Shown here: positions 5,052 through 12,321 of the stretch, piece after piece | How positions within the stretch are numbered: position 1 is the first letter of the stretch | Layout: the number at the start of each line of letters is the position of its first letter | Source: a virus | Length of the DNA: 27,190 nucleotides | Reading direction: 5' to 3' (one strand) | IMG/VR virus record: IMGVR_UViG_3300025764_000015 | Span: 1-27,190 of that record | Program-made: the position numbers and the translations under genes | The notes under the pieces: generated by a model | What the model was told of the DNA's origin: nothing | Seen by the model: only the letters and a program-made list of their open reading frames with translations | The model's database searches: none

Positions 5052-5489
5052 TTATTGAGTTAATTCGCTAGTAAGCCAAGCCGTAGCAAGAGCATTGATC
5101 TGTTCCATCCCGCGACCAGTCCACTGGTTATGACTAATACTGCGGTGCAATTCGCTCGGGATATAGATGATGTCGCTCTGATTGATGTGATGTGCTTCGC
5201 AACCATCAAACGGTTGATTCATGGGAACAAAACCCAACATGCGACGTTTGGCCTTGGATTTGCGCGTCCATACTTGTGTCCCGCCCCTCCACACGGCCAC
5301 GGAAATTTTCATACGCATTTCGGGAGATACGAAATGGCCCATTTGCGCCACAGACATTTTTGCACAAGCTTCTGGGGATACGTAATGACCCATGCGCGCT
5401 AATCGCTGTTTGTCTGTTATCGGAATTCCTTTTCTGGCGGCAGATATTTTTGCTCTGGTTTCTTCTGACTGAGAGTGTCCATATCCCAT
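5052..5489 (-). CDS. NUMOD3/HNH homing endonuclease 2 (short form)
   Basis: The shortest of the seven copies (145 residues). It has about three NUMOD3-type repeats in the first 65 residues (SEETRAKIS, SPEACAKMS, SPEMRMKIS), then a basic KSKAKRRMLGFVPMN segment, and an HNH domain with CEAHHINQSDIIYIP followed by LHRSISHNQWTGRGMEQ. The nuclease residues seen in the longer paralogues are all kept, so it may be active with a shorter target contact. The ATG at 5489 follows a short leader reading frame (5501-5566). It sits between the glycyl-radical gene and the metallopeptidase gene with non-coding flanks on both sides, unlike the tightly coupled copies. Confidence 0.85.
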   Translation of the reverse strand: MGYGHSQSEETRAKISAARKGIPITDKQRLARMGHYVSPEACAKMSVAQMGHFVSPEMRMKISVAVWRGGTQVWTRKSKAKRRMLGFVPMNQPFDGCEAHHINQSDIIYIPSELHRSISHNQWTGRGMEQINALATAWLTSELTQ

Positions 5490-5500
5490 TTGTCTTTCAC

Positions 5501-5566
5501 CTATCCTTTCTCATCCCATTTGACAAAGCGGTAGCACCGGGGATAAGACCGGCTTCGGAGGGTCAT
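5501..5566 (-). CDS. possible 21-aa leader peptide upstream of HNH 2
   Basis: ATG at 5566, preceded by GGATAGG, opens a 21-codon frame that stops 11 bases before the HNH 2 start. The stop region itself (GGATAGG) supplies the ribosome-site-like sequence for HNH 2, so termination here could feed initiation there. Its last codons (encoding FVKWDE) closely resemble a stretch in the phosphoesterase gene (FVKWNE), which may be chance or a remnant. It has no recognisable domain. Confidence 0.25.
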   Translation of the reverse strand: MTLRSRSYPRCYRFVKWDEKG

Positions 5567-5605
5567 GAACCTATCCTAGCTACCACCAATAGTATAATAC
5601 TCTTT

Positions 5606-5800
5606 CTAGCCGTGCAAGACAGCAGGAGAAACCGCGAAAGGAACCCTGTCCGCCCATTCAGCCTTCTTCCCCTTGTTCCACTGGGAAACAGGCCTCAGAT
5701 AGCCAACAACGCGGCTGTAAACCTCAGTCCTGGTACGCTTGGCTGCCGGAATGACAATGCCGTTGTCCAGGAGAAGATCACCGTTTGTCAATTCTGTCAT
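5606..5800 (-). CDS. stand-alone glycyl-radical domain, NrdD C-terminus-like
   Basis: A complete 64-residue protein. Residues 26-57 (EVYSRVVGYLRP, then SQWNKGKKAEWADRVPF) match the pattern at the very C-terminus of class III anaerobic ribonucleotide reductase (NrdD), where the glycine in R-V-x-G-Y-L carries the radical; here that is G33, with W41, N42, G44 and K45 also kept. There is no catalytic barrel, ATP cone or CxxC zinc site. By analogy with YfiD/GrcA, which replaces a damaged glycyl-radical domain of pyruvate formate-lyase, it could be a spare part for a host or phage NrdD. It starts at the ATGA overlap with the holin stop, with no Shine-Dalgarno of its own, so it depends on coupling. 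A short relic is the alternative, but the coupled intact frame argues for use. Confidence 0.65.
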   Translation of the reverse strand: MTELTNGDLLLDNGIVIPAAKRTRTEVYSRVVGYLRPVSQWNKGKKAEWADRVPFAVSPAVLHG

Positions 5801-6186
5801 ACCGCAGGAGGAACCACAGGAATCTCGGTCGGAGTCGTTTCACCAAGCTTTTCCCAGGCGTCACCCCACGTGAGCGTCATCACTGAAACGGCCTGCTCAA
5901 TCAACTGCTGTGTTTCGCCAGCCGGAAGGTGAAGCCGCGCGTCCAATTTCTCAAAGGCAGCTTGGAACTTCTCGCTGTTCGTGAAGGTCTTATACGCATT
6001 CTGGACAATCGCCACAATTCCATTAGCGATGTCTTGGTTATTGTCGGCCAATGTTTTCACCTGTATGAGCTTTGCCGTGTGTGCGTTGATATATGCCGTA
6101 ACCATCACGGGAGCCAGCGTGACGATGACCGTGCTGATAAGAGCGACGATTGCAAGGATAACGGGGTTCCAATCGATAGGTACCAT
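5797..6186 (-). CDS. holin, LL-H family (superfamily 6) type
   Basis: A 129-residue protein with one clear N-terminal membrane segment (residues about 8-32, VILAIVALISTVIVTLAPVM) and a soluble tail. The C-terminal half carries AIVQNAYKTF, then a charged stretch, then LPAGETQQLIEQAVSVM, the layout of the Lactobacillus phage LL-H holin group. Holins form membrane lesions that release the endolysin at the end of infection. A strong ribosome site (GGAGG, 6 bases) precedes the ATG at 6186, and the endolysin gene ends 9 bases upstream. The Pro/Val-rich end (ETTPTEIPVVPPAV) is unusual but is not a known motif. Its stop codon overlaps the start of the glycyl-radical gene. Confidence 0.8.
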   Translation of the reverse strand: MVPIDWNPVILAIVALISTVIVTLAPVMVTAYINAHTAKLIQVKTLADNNQDIANGIVAIVQNAYKTFTNSEKFQAAFEKLDARLHLPAGETQQLIEQAVSVMTLTWGDAWEKLGETTPTEIPVVPPAV

Positions 6187-6195
6187 GTTTGCCTC

Positions 6196-6792
6196 CTATG
6201 CCTTTCCAAGTGCTTGTAGCAGACGATAGAGTGACCACTCCAGGGTGTTCCACGACACGACACCATCGGAGTCGTGACCTGGGTCAATGATTTTCAGCTC
6301 AATAAGCTTCTGCTCCGCAATGCTTCTTGTTGACGTTACAACGACTGGTGGCGCTGTTGGTTTTGTCACTACTGTCTCCTGAGTTATCTTACCGTTCTTC
6401 GCATATAGCATCGACCATCCGAGATAGGGGAATGCTCCATTGCGCGTGTATCCCGTGACGCTTTGGAATCCAAGTCCGTTGCCAAGTGATTCTTTGAGAT
6501 AGGAGCTTGCCATGAACACAGATGTTCCGCCGCCCTTGGTATCGAGACCAACATGTCCGTCGACGCCGTATTTCCAGTAGTGGAGTGCGCCGATGGGAGC
6601 TTTGGAAGCATCGGGATTCAACTTTCCTGCCAAACCAGCCGCAATCTTCGCAGAAGCGGGAATGGGAATGGGGCCATCCCCGTAAGCGATACACATGCGA
6701 GCCATGAGTGCGGCGCACCACCCATCCCACGGCCCGCCATTGTGAGTTGGGTGCAACTTCTTAAAATCTCTTGCCTTCTCATCAAGGGTCAT
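6196..6792 (-). CDS. endolysin, CHAP-like cysteine amidase/peptidase
   Basis: A 198-residue protein. Residues 1-130 resemble a CHAP/NlpC-like papain-fold domain: a catalytic Cys in GGPWDGWCAAL (C26) and a His in GVDGHVGLDTKGGG (H80), with the LGW segment near residue 131 seen in related phage lysins. The fold cleaves amide or peptide bonds in peptidoglycan. A linker rich in Val/Thr/Pro leads to a C-terminal segment of about 50 residues (EQKLIELKIIDPGHD, then WNTLEWSLYRLLQAL) that may bind the wall. There is no signal peptide, so it needs the neighbouring holin for release. AGGAG lies 9 bases upstream of the ATG. The order lysin-holin and their close spacing support the lysis role. Confidence 0.82.
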   Translation of the reverse strand: MTLDEKARDFKKLHPTHNGGPWDGWCAALMARMCIAYGDGPIPIPASAKIAAGLAGKLNPDASKAPIGALHYWKYGVDGHVGLDTKGGGTSVFMASSYLKESLGNGLGFQSVTGYTRNGAFPYLGWSMLYAKNGKITQETVVTKPTAPPVVVTSTRSIAEQKLIELKIIDPGHDSDGVVSWNTLEWSLYRLLQALGKA

Positions 6793-6807
6793 ATCATCAC
6801 GCTCCTA

Positions 6808-7434
6808 TTACTTCGATAGCGCGGTAATAACGGCTATTGCAACAGAGACTAAGACTAACAAAAAACTACCAAGGGAGACCATAAGTGACGTGTCCTGTCG
6901 CTTGTTGGTGCGCGACTCATCCGTTCCTGTCTCCTGTCCTTTGGACAAATCCAGTCGACTCGTCAGACGCAATTCGAGGGAACTGATATTCCTGTCTCGT
7001 GCGCTCCCCATGTCCTCAAGATGTTGTGCCTCATAATCGAGTTTATCGGAGAAAGCCTTCATCCGAACATCCATATCGTCCTTGGTTGCAAATGTCGCAG
7101 CCTGATTCTGCAACTGTTGCCGGTATCCGTTGCTCTCTTCAAACCGTTTATCTGCCGCAGTCTCAGCTTTGGCGGTGGCCTTATCACTTGCCGCCATGGC
7201 CGCATTGATAGCGTCTTTTTGCGCATCCAGAGCGGTATTCATGGCAGTGGTCTGTTCAGTCTTCGCCGTTTGCATGGCGGTTTGCTGAGAAGAAAAAGCG
7301 GCATCAACGGCCTTCGTTTGCTGTTGATATCGTTCTTGGAGCATTTCGCGCTGGTCGGCTATTTTGGCCAATAGAAACACTCGTAAGGTGTCCACTGTCC
7401 ACGCCGCAAATGTTTCGTCTTGTACGTCACTCAT
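6808..7434 (-). CDS. coiled-coil protein with C-terminal membrane anchor, lysis-cassette
   Basis: A protein of about 208 residues with a long helical, Gln/Ala/Lys-rich middle (roughly residues 30-125, e.g. AAMAASDKATAKAETAADKR), then RFEESNGYRQQLQNQAATF, a pattern I know from many phage proteins near lysis genes. It ends in one membrane segment (MVSLGSFLLVLVSVAIAVIT) just before the C-terminus. It is probably anchored in the inner membrane with the coiled coil projecting from it; a role in lysis control or as a spanin-like linker is inference. The frame opens with two ATGs; the second (7434) is better placed relative to GGAGGG. The start overlaps the previous gene's stop region. Confidence 0.65.
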   Translation of the reverse strand: MSDVQDETFAAWTVDTLRVFLLAKIADQREMLQERYQQQTKAVDAAFSSQQTAMQTAKTEQTTAMNTALDAQKDAINAAMAASDKATAKAETAADKRFEESNGYRQQLQNQAATFATKDDMDVRMKAFSDKLDYEAQHLEDMGSARDRNISSLELRLTSRLDLSKGQETGTDESRTNKRQDTSLMVSLGSFLLVLVSVAIAVITALSK

Positions 7435-7789
7435 CATACCCTCCTATGGGTAATGCTTTGTCGATCGTTGCCTTAGCCAATTTCTCAGTAACGGGCGCTG
7501 TCACCATTTTCTGCATATCTTCCAGTTCTACCGTTGCCACGTCCAAACTTGCTTGTAACTCTGCCACCTGTACCGTCTTCTCTTTGACCTGCTTCGCCAC
7601 GACAGCCGCATCCAGCACACCGACAATATCCTCATTGGGAATCACGACCCCGCCGACCGCAGATCTGAACGCCTCGATTGCCTCATCTGTACCGGTCACC
7701 TTCCACACCCTCAATAGTTCTGCGGCAATGGTGTCTAACTTCCCGACTGTCTTGTCTAGGTATGAGTTCATATGCGCCCGTATGTACAT
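7427..7789 (-). CDS. small helical phage protein, unknown
   Basis: A 120-residue protein following a GGGGG site 6 bases upstream of the ATG at 7789. It is helical in character: a first part (LDKTVGKLDTIAAELLRVWK) and a probable coiled coil (KQVKEKTVQVAELQASLDVA). No catalytic motif, signal or membrane segment is visible. Position between the tail hub/HNH 3 and the lysis proteins, and overlap with the next gene, suggest either a small virion component or a lysis accessory protein. I cannot assign a family. Confidence 0.55.
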   Translation of the reverse strand: MYIRAHMNSYLDKTVGKLDTIAAELLRVWKVTGTDEAIEAFRSAVGGVVIPNEDIVGVLDAAVVAKQVKEKTVQVAELQASLDVATVELEDMQKMVTAPVTEKLAKATIDKALPIGGYDE

Positions 7790-7799
7790 TGCAAGCCCC

Positions 7800-8393
7800 C
7801 TATGTCCAGTTTTCCATCAGGTACTGTCCTGCTAGTGCGTTCATCTGTGCCATGCCCCGTCCGGTGTATTGGTCGTGGTAGATACTGCGATGCAACTTCC
7901 TCGGTATGTGAATCACATCATTCTGGTTGATGTGGTGAGCCTCACAATCCATAAACCAAGAGTTCAATGGATTAAAACCAAGTAGGCGGCGCTTGGAACG
8001 ACGTTTACGCATAGATACCCTTGGTCCGCCCTTCCAATGTCCTATACCAATTTTCACCCGAGTTTCATCTGACGGGGAAACACCCTTATTCCATGCTGGT
8101 TTTCCAATAAGCGCAGCAGACAACCTTGCGCACGTCTCAGGTGATACCGTCTTCCCCTTTTCTGCTAAAGCCTGTTTTGCTCTTGTTTCAGGGGATGGAA
8201 TACGCCCCATTCCCGCAGCAGAGATTTTTGCTCGAGTCTCATCTGACGGTGAAATTCCCTTGTTCCAAGCCTTCTGTCCTTTATGCAATGCGGACATCTT
8301 TGCTCTAGTTTCAAGAGATACAACACGTCCAATCCAAGCCGCAGACATCTTTGCTCGCGCCTCAGGAGAGGGATGGGTTCCTAGTCTCATCAT
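7800..8393 (-). CDS. NUMOD3/HNH homing endonuclease 3
   Basis: A 197-residue free-standing endonuclease (196 if the second of the two ATGs is used). At least six NUMOD3-type repeats (S-x-E-T-R-A-K-x-S) fill residues 8-120, two of them with the inserted AWNKG turn. A basic segment (RSKRRLLGFNPLN) precedes the HNH part: CEAHHINQNDVIHIP, then LHRSIYHDQYTGRGMAQ. Its start overlaps the stop of the tail hub gene by 4 bases (ATGA), so it is read as part of the late operon and is expressed with the tail genes. It ends 10 bases before the start of the next small gene. Confidence 0.88.
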   Translation of the reverse strand: MMRLGTHPSPEARAKMSAAWIGRVVSLETRAKMSALHKGQKAWNKGISPSDETRAKISAAGMGRIPSPETRAKQALAEKGKTVSPETCARLSAALIGKPAWNKGVSPSDETRVKIGIGHWKGGPRVSMRKRRSKRRLLGFNPLNSWFMDCEAHHINQNDVIHIPRKLHRSIYHDQYTGRGMAQMNALAGQYLMENWT

Positions 8394-10636
8394 GCCTTCC
8401 TTTCGAGAGCGCCGATGCGTCTCGCTTGCTCTGCCAGTCTTGTCATGAGAACATCCATGGCCCTTCCCGCTGCTAGCGTCTTGCCGCTCTGCCGGTAGTC
8501 GATTGCATAGACCGTCATGGGTACGCCATCACCACTGATGGTATCCCCTACACCAAGGTCGGTCGACAGCGGCACGTCCCGGGTATACTGTTCTCTGGCC
8601 ACAGACACGACAGGCAAAAGTCCATCTGCGTATGCTTGCGCTCCAGCCTCGCTGCCGAAGTCATCAGTTACTGTATAGGCCCGCTGCCCCGTTCCAGCTC
8701 GCACAGTGACCGGCAGTGGGTTATCGGCTACCAACACAAGCGTGTCCAGGTAGTTGTCGCCCGTCCACGTGAGTGCTATCGTAGCGAGGTTCGTGGGGTT
8801 ACCGGTACGAGTGAAATCAGATAGCGCGAGAGTGACAGACTCAAACAAGTTGAAGGCAGGACTCCAAATGAAGGGTGCGGAGATCCATGCGTAGTCCTGG
8901 ACGGTTTCAAGAATGGATACGGTCACGGATATAAGTTGGGGTCCAGCGTCAGCTGCTCCAAAGTTGTGGTTGTAATCATCCAGGATATACCCATCCGGAA
9001 GCATGGTCAGAGTAAGATAATAAGGAGAATTGACCTGATACCATTGTCCACCCGTTGACCCCCGAAGGGGATAAACGCCCCGATAACACCCAAACATCGA
9101 ACTCCAGGTTATGGAAACGTTGGAGTTTACAGTGGACACCATATTCACATGCGACCCGACGTTGTTGTATGTCTGCACGGTGATGTCGCAGGTAATGACT
9201 TGGACGCCGTAGTTCGCAGCAATGGGGTACAGGTTCGTAAACTCAATGCGCACTGTTGTGGCTCGATAGTAGTCGGACTGCGATATCCATGTTGGAACAT
9301 TTGCCTTGAACACATTCCCAAATGTAGGAGCAGAAGTGTCTTGCCAAATAGGAGCACCAGCGGCGTTTAACAGGATAACACGATAGGAGCATGCGCCGGT
9401 CGTCGTCCCTTCCACGGTTGTGACATGCTGAGCCGGAGATAGTGTGATATCTTTCGTGAGGGTATCAGTTGTAGCTGTGCCATCCTCGAGGATGAAGCCC
9501 GCGCCCGACTCTCCGGCGAATGTATGCGTCAGTTCCAGCTTGTTTGAAGCGTCCTGTTGAAGCGAGACGGTGACGGTTGCGCCGACATCGGGGGGGCACC
9601 AATTGAACCGTACCCGGTCAAACAACTTGAATGCTGCGCTCAATCCTTCTCTGTGGCAATCCCCTACTGATTTCAACATACCCAACGCACCTGATGGCGG
9701 GCGTAGCAATGTCGGGTCCACCTGCGTCACGTCTGTCACCGTACCATACCAGTTTGCAGCATCATGAAGGGTCATGAAAGTGTCGGGTGTCGGATACTGC
9801 TTCACGATGTAATGAGCGATAACCGCATCAAAGGTATCTGCGTCTCGCTGCCAGCCCGTGAGCTTGTCCAACCGTTGCATGTGGTAGTCAGGTGTCTGAC
9901 CGCTCACATCCAGCGGGAACACGTACAAATTTCCGTTGCGAACCGATGCCTGTGCCAATGACTGGATGAGTAGTTGCTTGATGACCTCTGTTGGCGTGAT
10001 GTTCACGTACAGTTGCGGGTAGGTCGTCTGTGCCAGCAGGTCCGCTCCCACGATATTCAGCGAGGGAACCAGTAACGAGATAGCGTTTGCCGTCGAGCCG
10101 TACGCCGTTTGGAGTGCCATGATTGCGGAGGTCATGGCATACGACTCAGCTGCCTTGCAGGTGTAGACATAGAACGGGCCGGATATGGCGACCGTGGCAA
10201 TCTCGAACTGATATTGTCTCAGGCCGCGTTCTCGGATAACGGCTTGGATGATGCCAGACAGGAGTGCCGCACAGGAAAAGTTCAACGTAGGGAGAGCCGG
10301 GAACAGTTCATCATGCAGCACCGGCTCAATGGCGTCCAGCTTGGCGTCGCCTGAATACACGTCTATCCCATACTCAGATAGCTCGTAGGCCATGACATAC
10401 GTGATAGGGCTTGTTGAGACCGTTCCAACTGAATCAGTCGCCTGAGCGTAGATGATGTGCGGGCCGCGCTCGAGGGCAAGGTCATAGCTGAAAACGTAGG
10501 AGCCAGATGTCCAGATTCCAGTGTATGCCTTGCCGTCCACAACGATAAGGGCAGAGGGCAGACTGACAGCAGAGGCCACGGTAAGCGTGACCGTGCAACG
10601 CTCTCTATTCTGCGAAGCCGTGAGGGTCAAGGTCAT
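8390..10636 (-). CDS. large tail-tip / baseplate hub protein with N-terminal Ig-like domain
   Basis: A 748-residue protein in the position of the tail hub, directly after the distal tail gene. Residues 1-85 look like an Ig-type beta domain (TLTLTASQNRERCTVTLTVA, then GPHIIYAQATDSVGTVST). Residues about 90-320 resemble a hub with repeated beta and helical segments (TPTEVIKQLLIQSLAQASV). The middle (about 370-620) is beta-rich and could be a receptor-binding or carbohydrate-binding insertion. The C-terminus, with DVPLSTDLGVGDTISGDG and a final helix (TRLAEQARRIGALERKA), is typical of siphovirus tail hubs. No peptidase motif is obvious. It probably caps the tail and contacts the host. Start and stop both overlap neighbours by 4 bases. 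Confidence 0.7.
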   Translation of the reverse strand: MTLTLTASQNRERCTVTLTVASAVSLPSALIVVDGKAYTGIWTSGSYVFSYDLALERGPHIIYAQATDSVGTVSTSPITYVMAYELSEYGIDVYSGDAKLDAIEPVLHDELFPALPTLNFSCAALLSGIIQAVIRERGLRQYQFEIATVAISGPFYVYTCKAAESYAMTSAIMALQTAYGSTANAISLLVPSLNIVGADLLAQTTYPQLYVNITPTEVIKQLLIQSLAQASVRNGNLYVFPLDVSGQTPDYHMQRLDKLTGWQRDADTFDAVIAHYIVKQYPTPDTFMTLHDAANWYGTVTDVTQVDPTLLRPPSGALGMLKSVGDCHREGLSAAFKLFDRVRFNWCPPDVGATVTVSLQQDASNKLELTHTFAGESGAGFILEDGTATTDTLTKDITLSPAQHVTTVEGTTTGACSYRVILLNAAGAPIWQDTSAPTFGNVFKANVPTWISQSDYYRATTVRIEFTNLYPIAANYGVQVITCDITVQTYNNVGSHVNMVSTVNSNVSITWSSMFGCYRGVYPLRGSTGGQWYQVNSPYYLTLTMLPDGYILDDYNHNFGAADAGPQLISVTVSILETVQDYAWISAPFIWSPAFNLFESVTLALSDFTRTGNPTNLATIALTWTGDNYLDTLVLVADNPLPVTVRAGTGQRAYTVTDDFGSEAGAQAYADGLLPVVSVAREQYTRDVPLSTDLGVGDTISGDGVPMTVYAIDYRQSGKTLAAGRAMDVLMTRLAEQARRIGALERKA

Positions 10637-12321
10637 ACGTCTGTCCTCTTCAGTTCCACATACCAGCGAGCCGACAAGCCTTGACTCTGCACAATGGTTA
10701 CCGCACTAGATCCAATCGGGATGTCCACACCGCCTAGGAGTGCCGAGATGTCGCTGCCATTGGCATTGACAAGTCGCTTGTCCGAGCCTTTTACGATTTC
10801 TCCCGCGTACCTGTTGCCGACGTATAGGGTATTGTAGAGCAGCGACAATGAGGAGTAGACTAGGGCCTGGTATTCTGCACTCGTCAGCACATATGGATAC
10901 TGGATGAGGTTCGCTAGACTGCCTTCCAACGGCCCTAGTGTCAGTTGCGGCCACGTAAGCGCTGCAAGTGTTCCAGTTGCAGATGTCCACGAACCGCCAT
11001 CAGGATGCACCGCTATGGTGACGGCATGAGAGGTATCTTCTATCACCACTACATCCAATATTTGTCCGTATACTTGGCCCAACAACCATACATAGATGGG
11101 AAAAACAACGCTGACATTCGTAGTCGCGTCAGTCCACGTGAGGCAGTTGTAGGCAAAATCAAGCCGTAGTGTGTTGTTTGCCGATGACCAAATATAGACA
11201 CTGTTCCCACCAAACGCGGCAGTCAAGTCATACAAAACAACGGAATCCAGAAGGAAGTATTCACCGGCAACATTACTATCCATCTGAAATACTAGGTCTC
11301 CACTCGTTGCTGCGGCAACAAAGGTCATAGGCACTGTATGGGCTGCCACAGAACAGTCCACCAAAGCCCCATTTTGGGCTGCGCCGCCCACGGCTGCATA
11401 TATTTTCATCTTGCGTCCCGCGGCGGCGGTTGTTTTTGCCAGACCCGAAAAATAATAGGTGTGACCCGAAATTAACGTGGCGCCAGCCCAGTCCATCGTT
11501 CCAGCGTTCCCAGCGGCTACGGATTTAGCAGACGCGGTACCAGCAAGCGGAGAAACAGTGGTTCTTGTCGTTGTATCGGGGCAATACCATCCCGTTGTAT
11601 TGGTCTCAAAGTCTCCGTTCGTAATAAGGTTGGTCAACGTTATGGGCCGTGTCTGCTTGATTTGCATTGCTACCGTCCGCAGGGTACTAGCGGGCGGTGT
11701 CCACGTTGCCACGTCCTGTGCGGTATCGCTGCCAAGGTAGAGGCCGGAATCGAAGATTGGAGTATTGGCAGGATAGGTCACACCGGCATGGTCTTTAGCG
11801 GCAGAACGCGTAAAGGTGACGGCTTGACCGGCAAAGTCTATCGGGGTATTCGACAAAGGAGCGTAAAACAAAGGGGCAAGGTAGTGGATAATCGGATAGG
11901 CGTTGACGTTACCGGCCTGACTGATTCCGGTGATGGACTGATTACCCCATTTGTAGCCGGTTGTGGGGTAACGGACCGCCGCGCCCTCGCGTAAGGGAGA
12001 GGCAAGCAGCGAAAGGATGTATGGATAGATACCGGACCAACAATCTGAGGCGTAGGGAACGCCTGAAAAGTACACCGTCTGATATGAGGTCCCGCTGTCG
12101 AACGAGATCGCAACCACATCATGCCAGAGACAGGCCGACATGTCTAGAGCGTCACCTGATACCGTGATCTTCTGGACTCCCAGTCCCAGCCGCATCATGC
12201 CTACGATTGAGGTATAGGGTACATGGAACTGCCCGTCCAGGTCCTGTACCTTTTCGATGTCCACCTTGTTCGCAACAACAGTATAGGTACTGCCAGTAGA
12301 GTATTTAACTATGATGCTCAT
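10633..12321 (-). CDS. distal tail (Dit-like) protein with carbohydrate-binding-like insert
   Basis: A 562-residue protein directly after the tape measure, the usual place of the distal tail protein. Residues 1-110 begin a beta-rich N-terminal domain. Residues about 231-370 hold what resembles a family 4/9 carbohydrate-binding module: NLITNGDFETNTTGWYC at the start, SGHTYYFSGLAKT in the middle and EYFLLDSVVLYDL at the end. This jelly-roll fold often binds sugars, so the protein may add a glycan-binding function to the tail tip. The region after 370 has a lectin-like flavour (YIWSSANNTLRLDF) and carries further beta strands. The C-terminal 80 residues are probably structural. It overlaps both neighbours by ATGA. 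Confidence 0.68.
   Translation of the reverse strand: MSIIVKYSTGSTYTVVANKVDIEKVQDLDGQFHVPYTSIVGMMRLGLGVQKITVSGDALDMSACLWHDVVAISFDSGTSYQTVYFSGVPYASDCWSGIYPYILSLLASPLREGAAVRYPTTGYKWGNQSITGISQAGNVNAYPIIHYLAPLFYAPLSNTPIDFAGQAVTFTRSAAKDHAGVTYPANTPIFDSGLYLGSDTAQDVATWTPPASTLRTVAMQIKQTRPITLTNLITNGDFETNTTGWYCPDTTTRTTVSPLAGTASAKSVAAGNAGTMDWAGATLISGHTYYFSGLAKTTAAAGRKMKIYAAVGGAAQNGALVDCSVAAHTVPMTFVAAATSGDLVFQMDSNVAGEYFLLDSVVLYDLTAAFGGNSVYIWSSANNTLRLDFAYNCLTWTDATTNVSVVFPIYVWLLGQVYGQILDVVVIEDTSHAVTIAVHPDGGSWTSATGTLAALTWPQLTLGPLEGSLANLIQYPYVLTSAEYQALVYSSLSLLYNTLYVGNRYAGEIVKGSDKRLVNANGSDISALLGGVDIPIGSSAVTIVQSQGLSARWYVELKRTDV

Noticed and set aside
5591-5616. A minus-strand promoter before HNH 2 (TATACT within AGTATTATACT)
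   Set aside because: No acceptable -35 at 16-18 bases; the -10 lies in a palindrome and could be chance.
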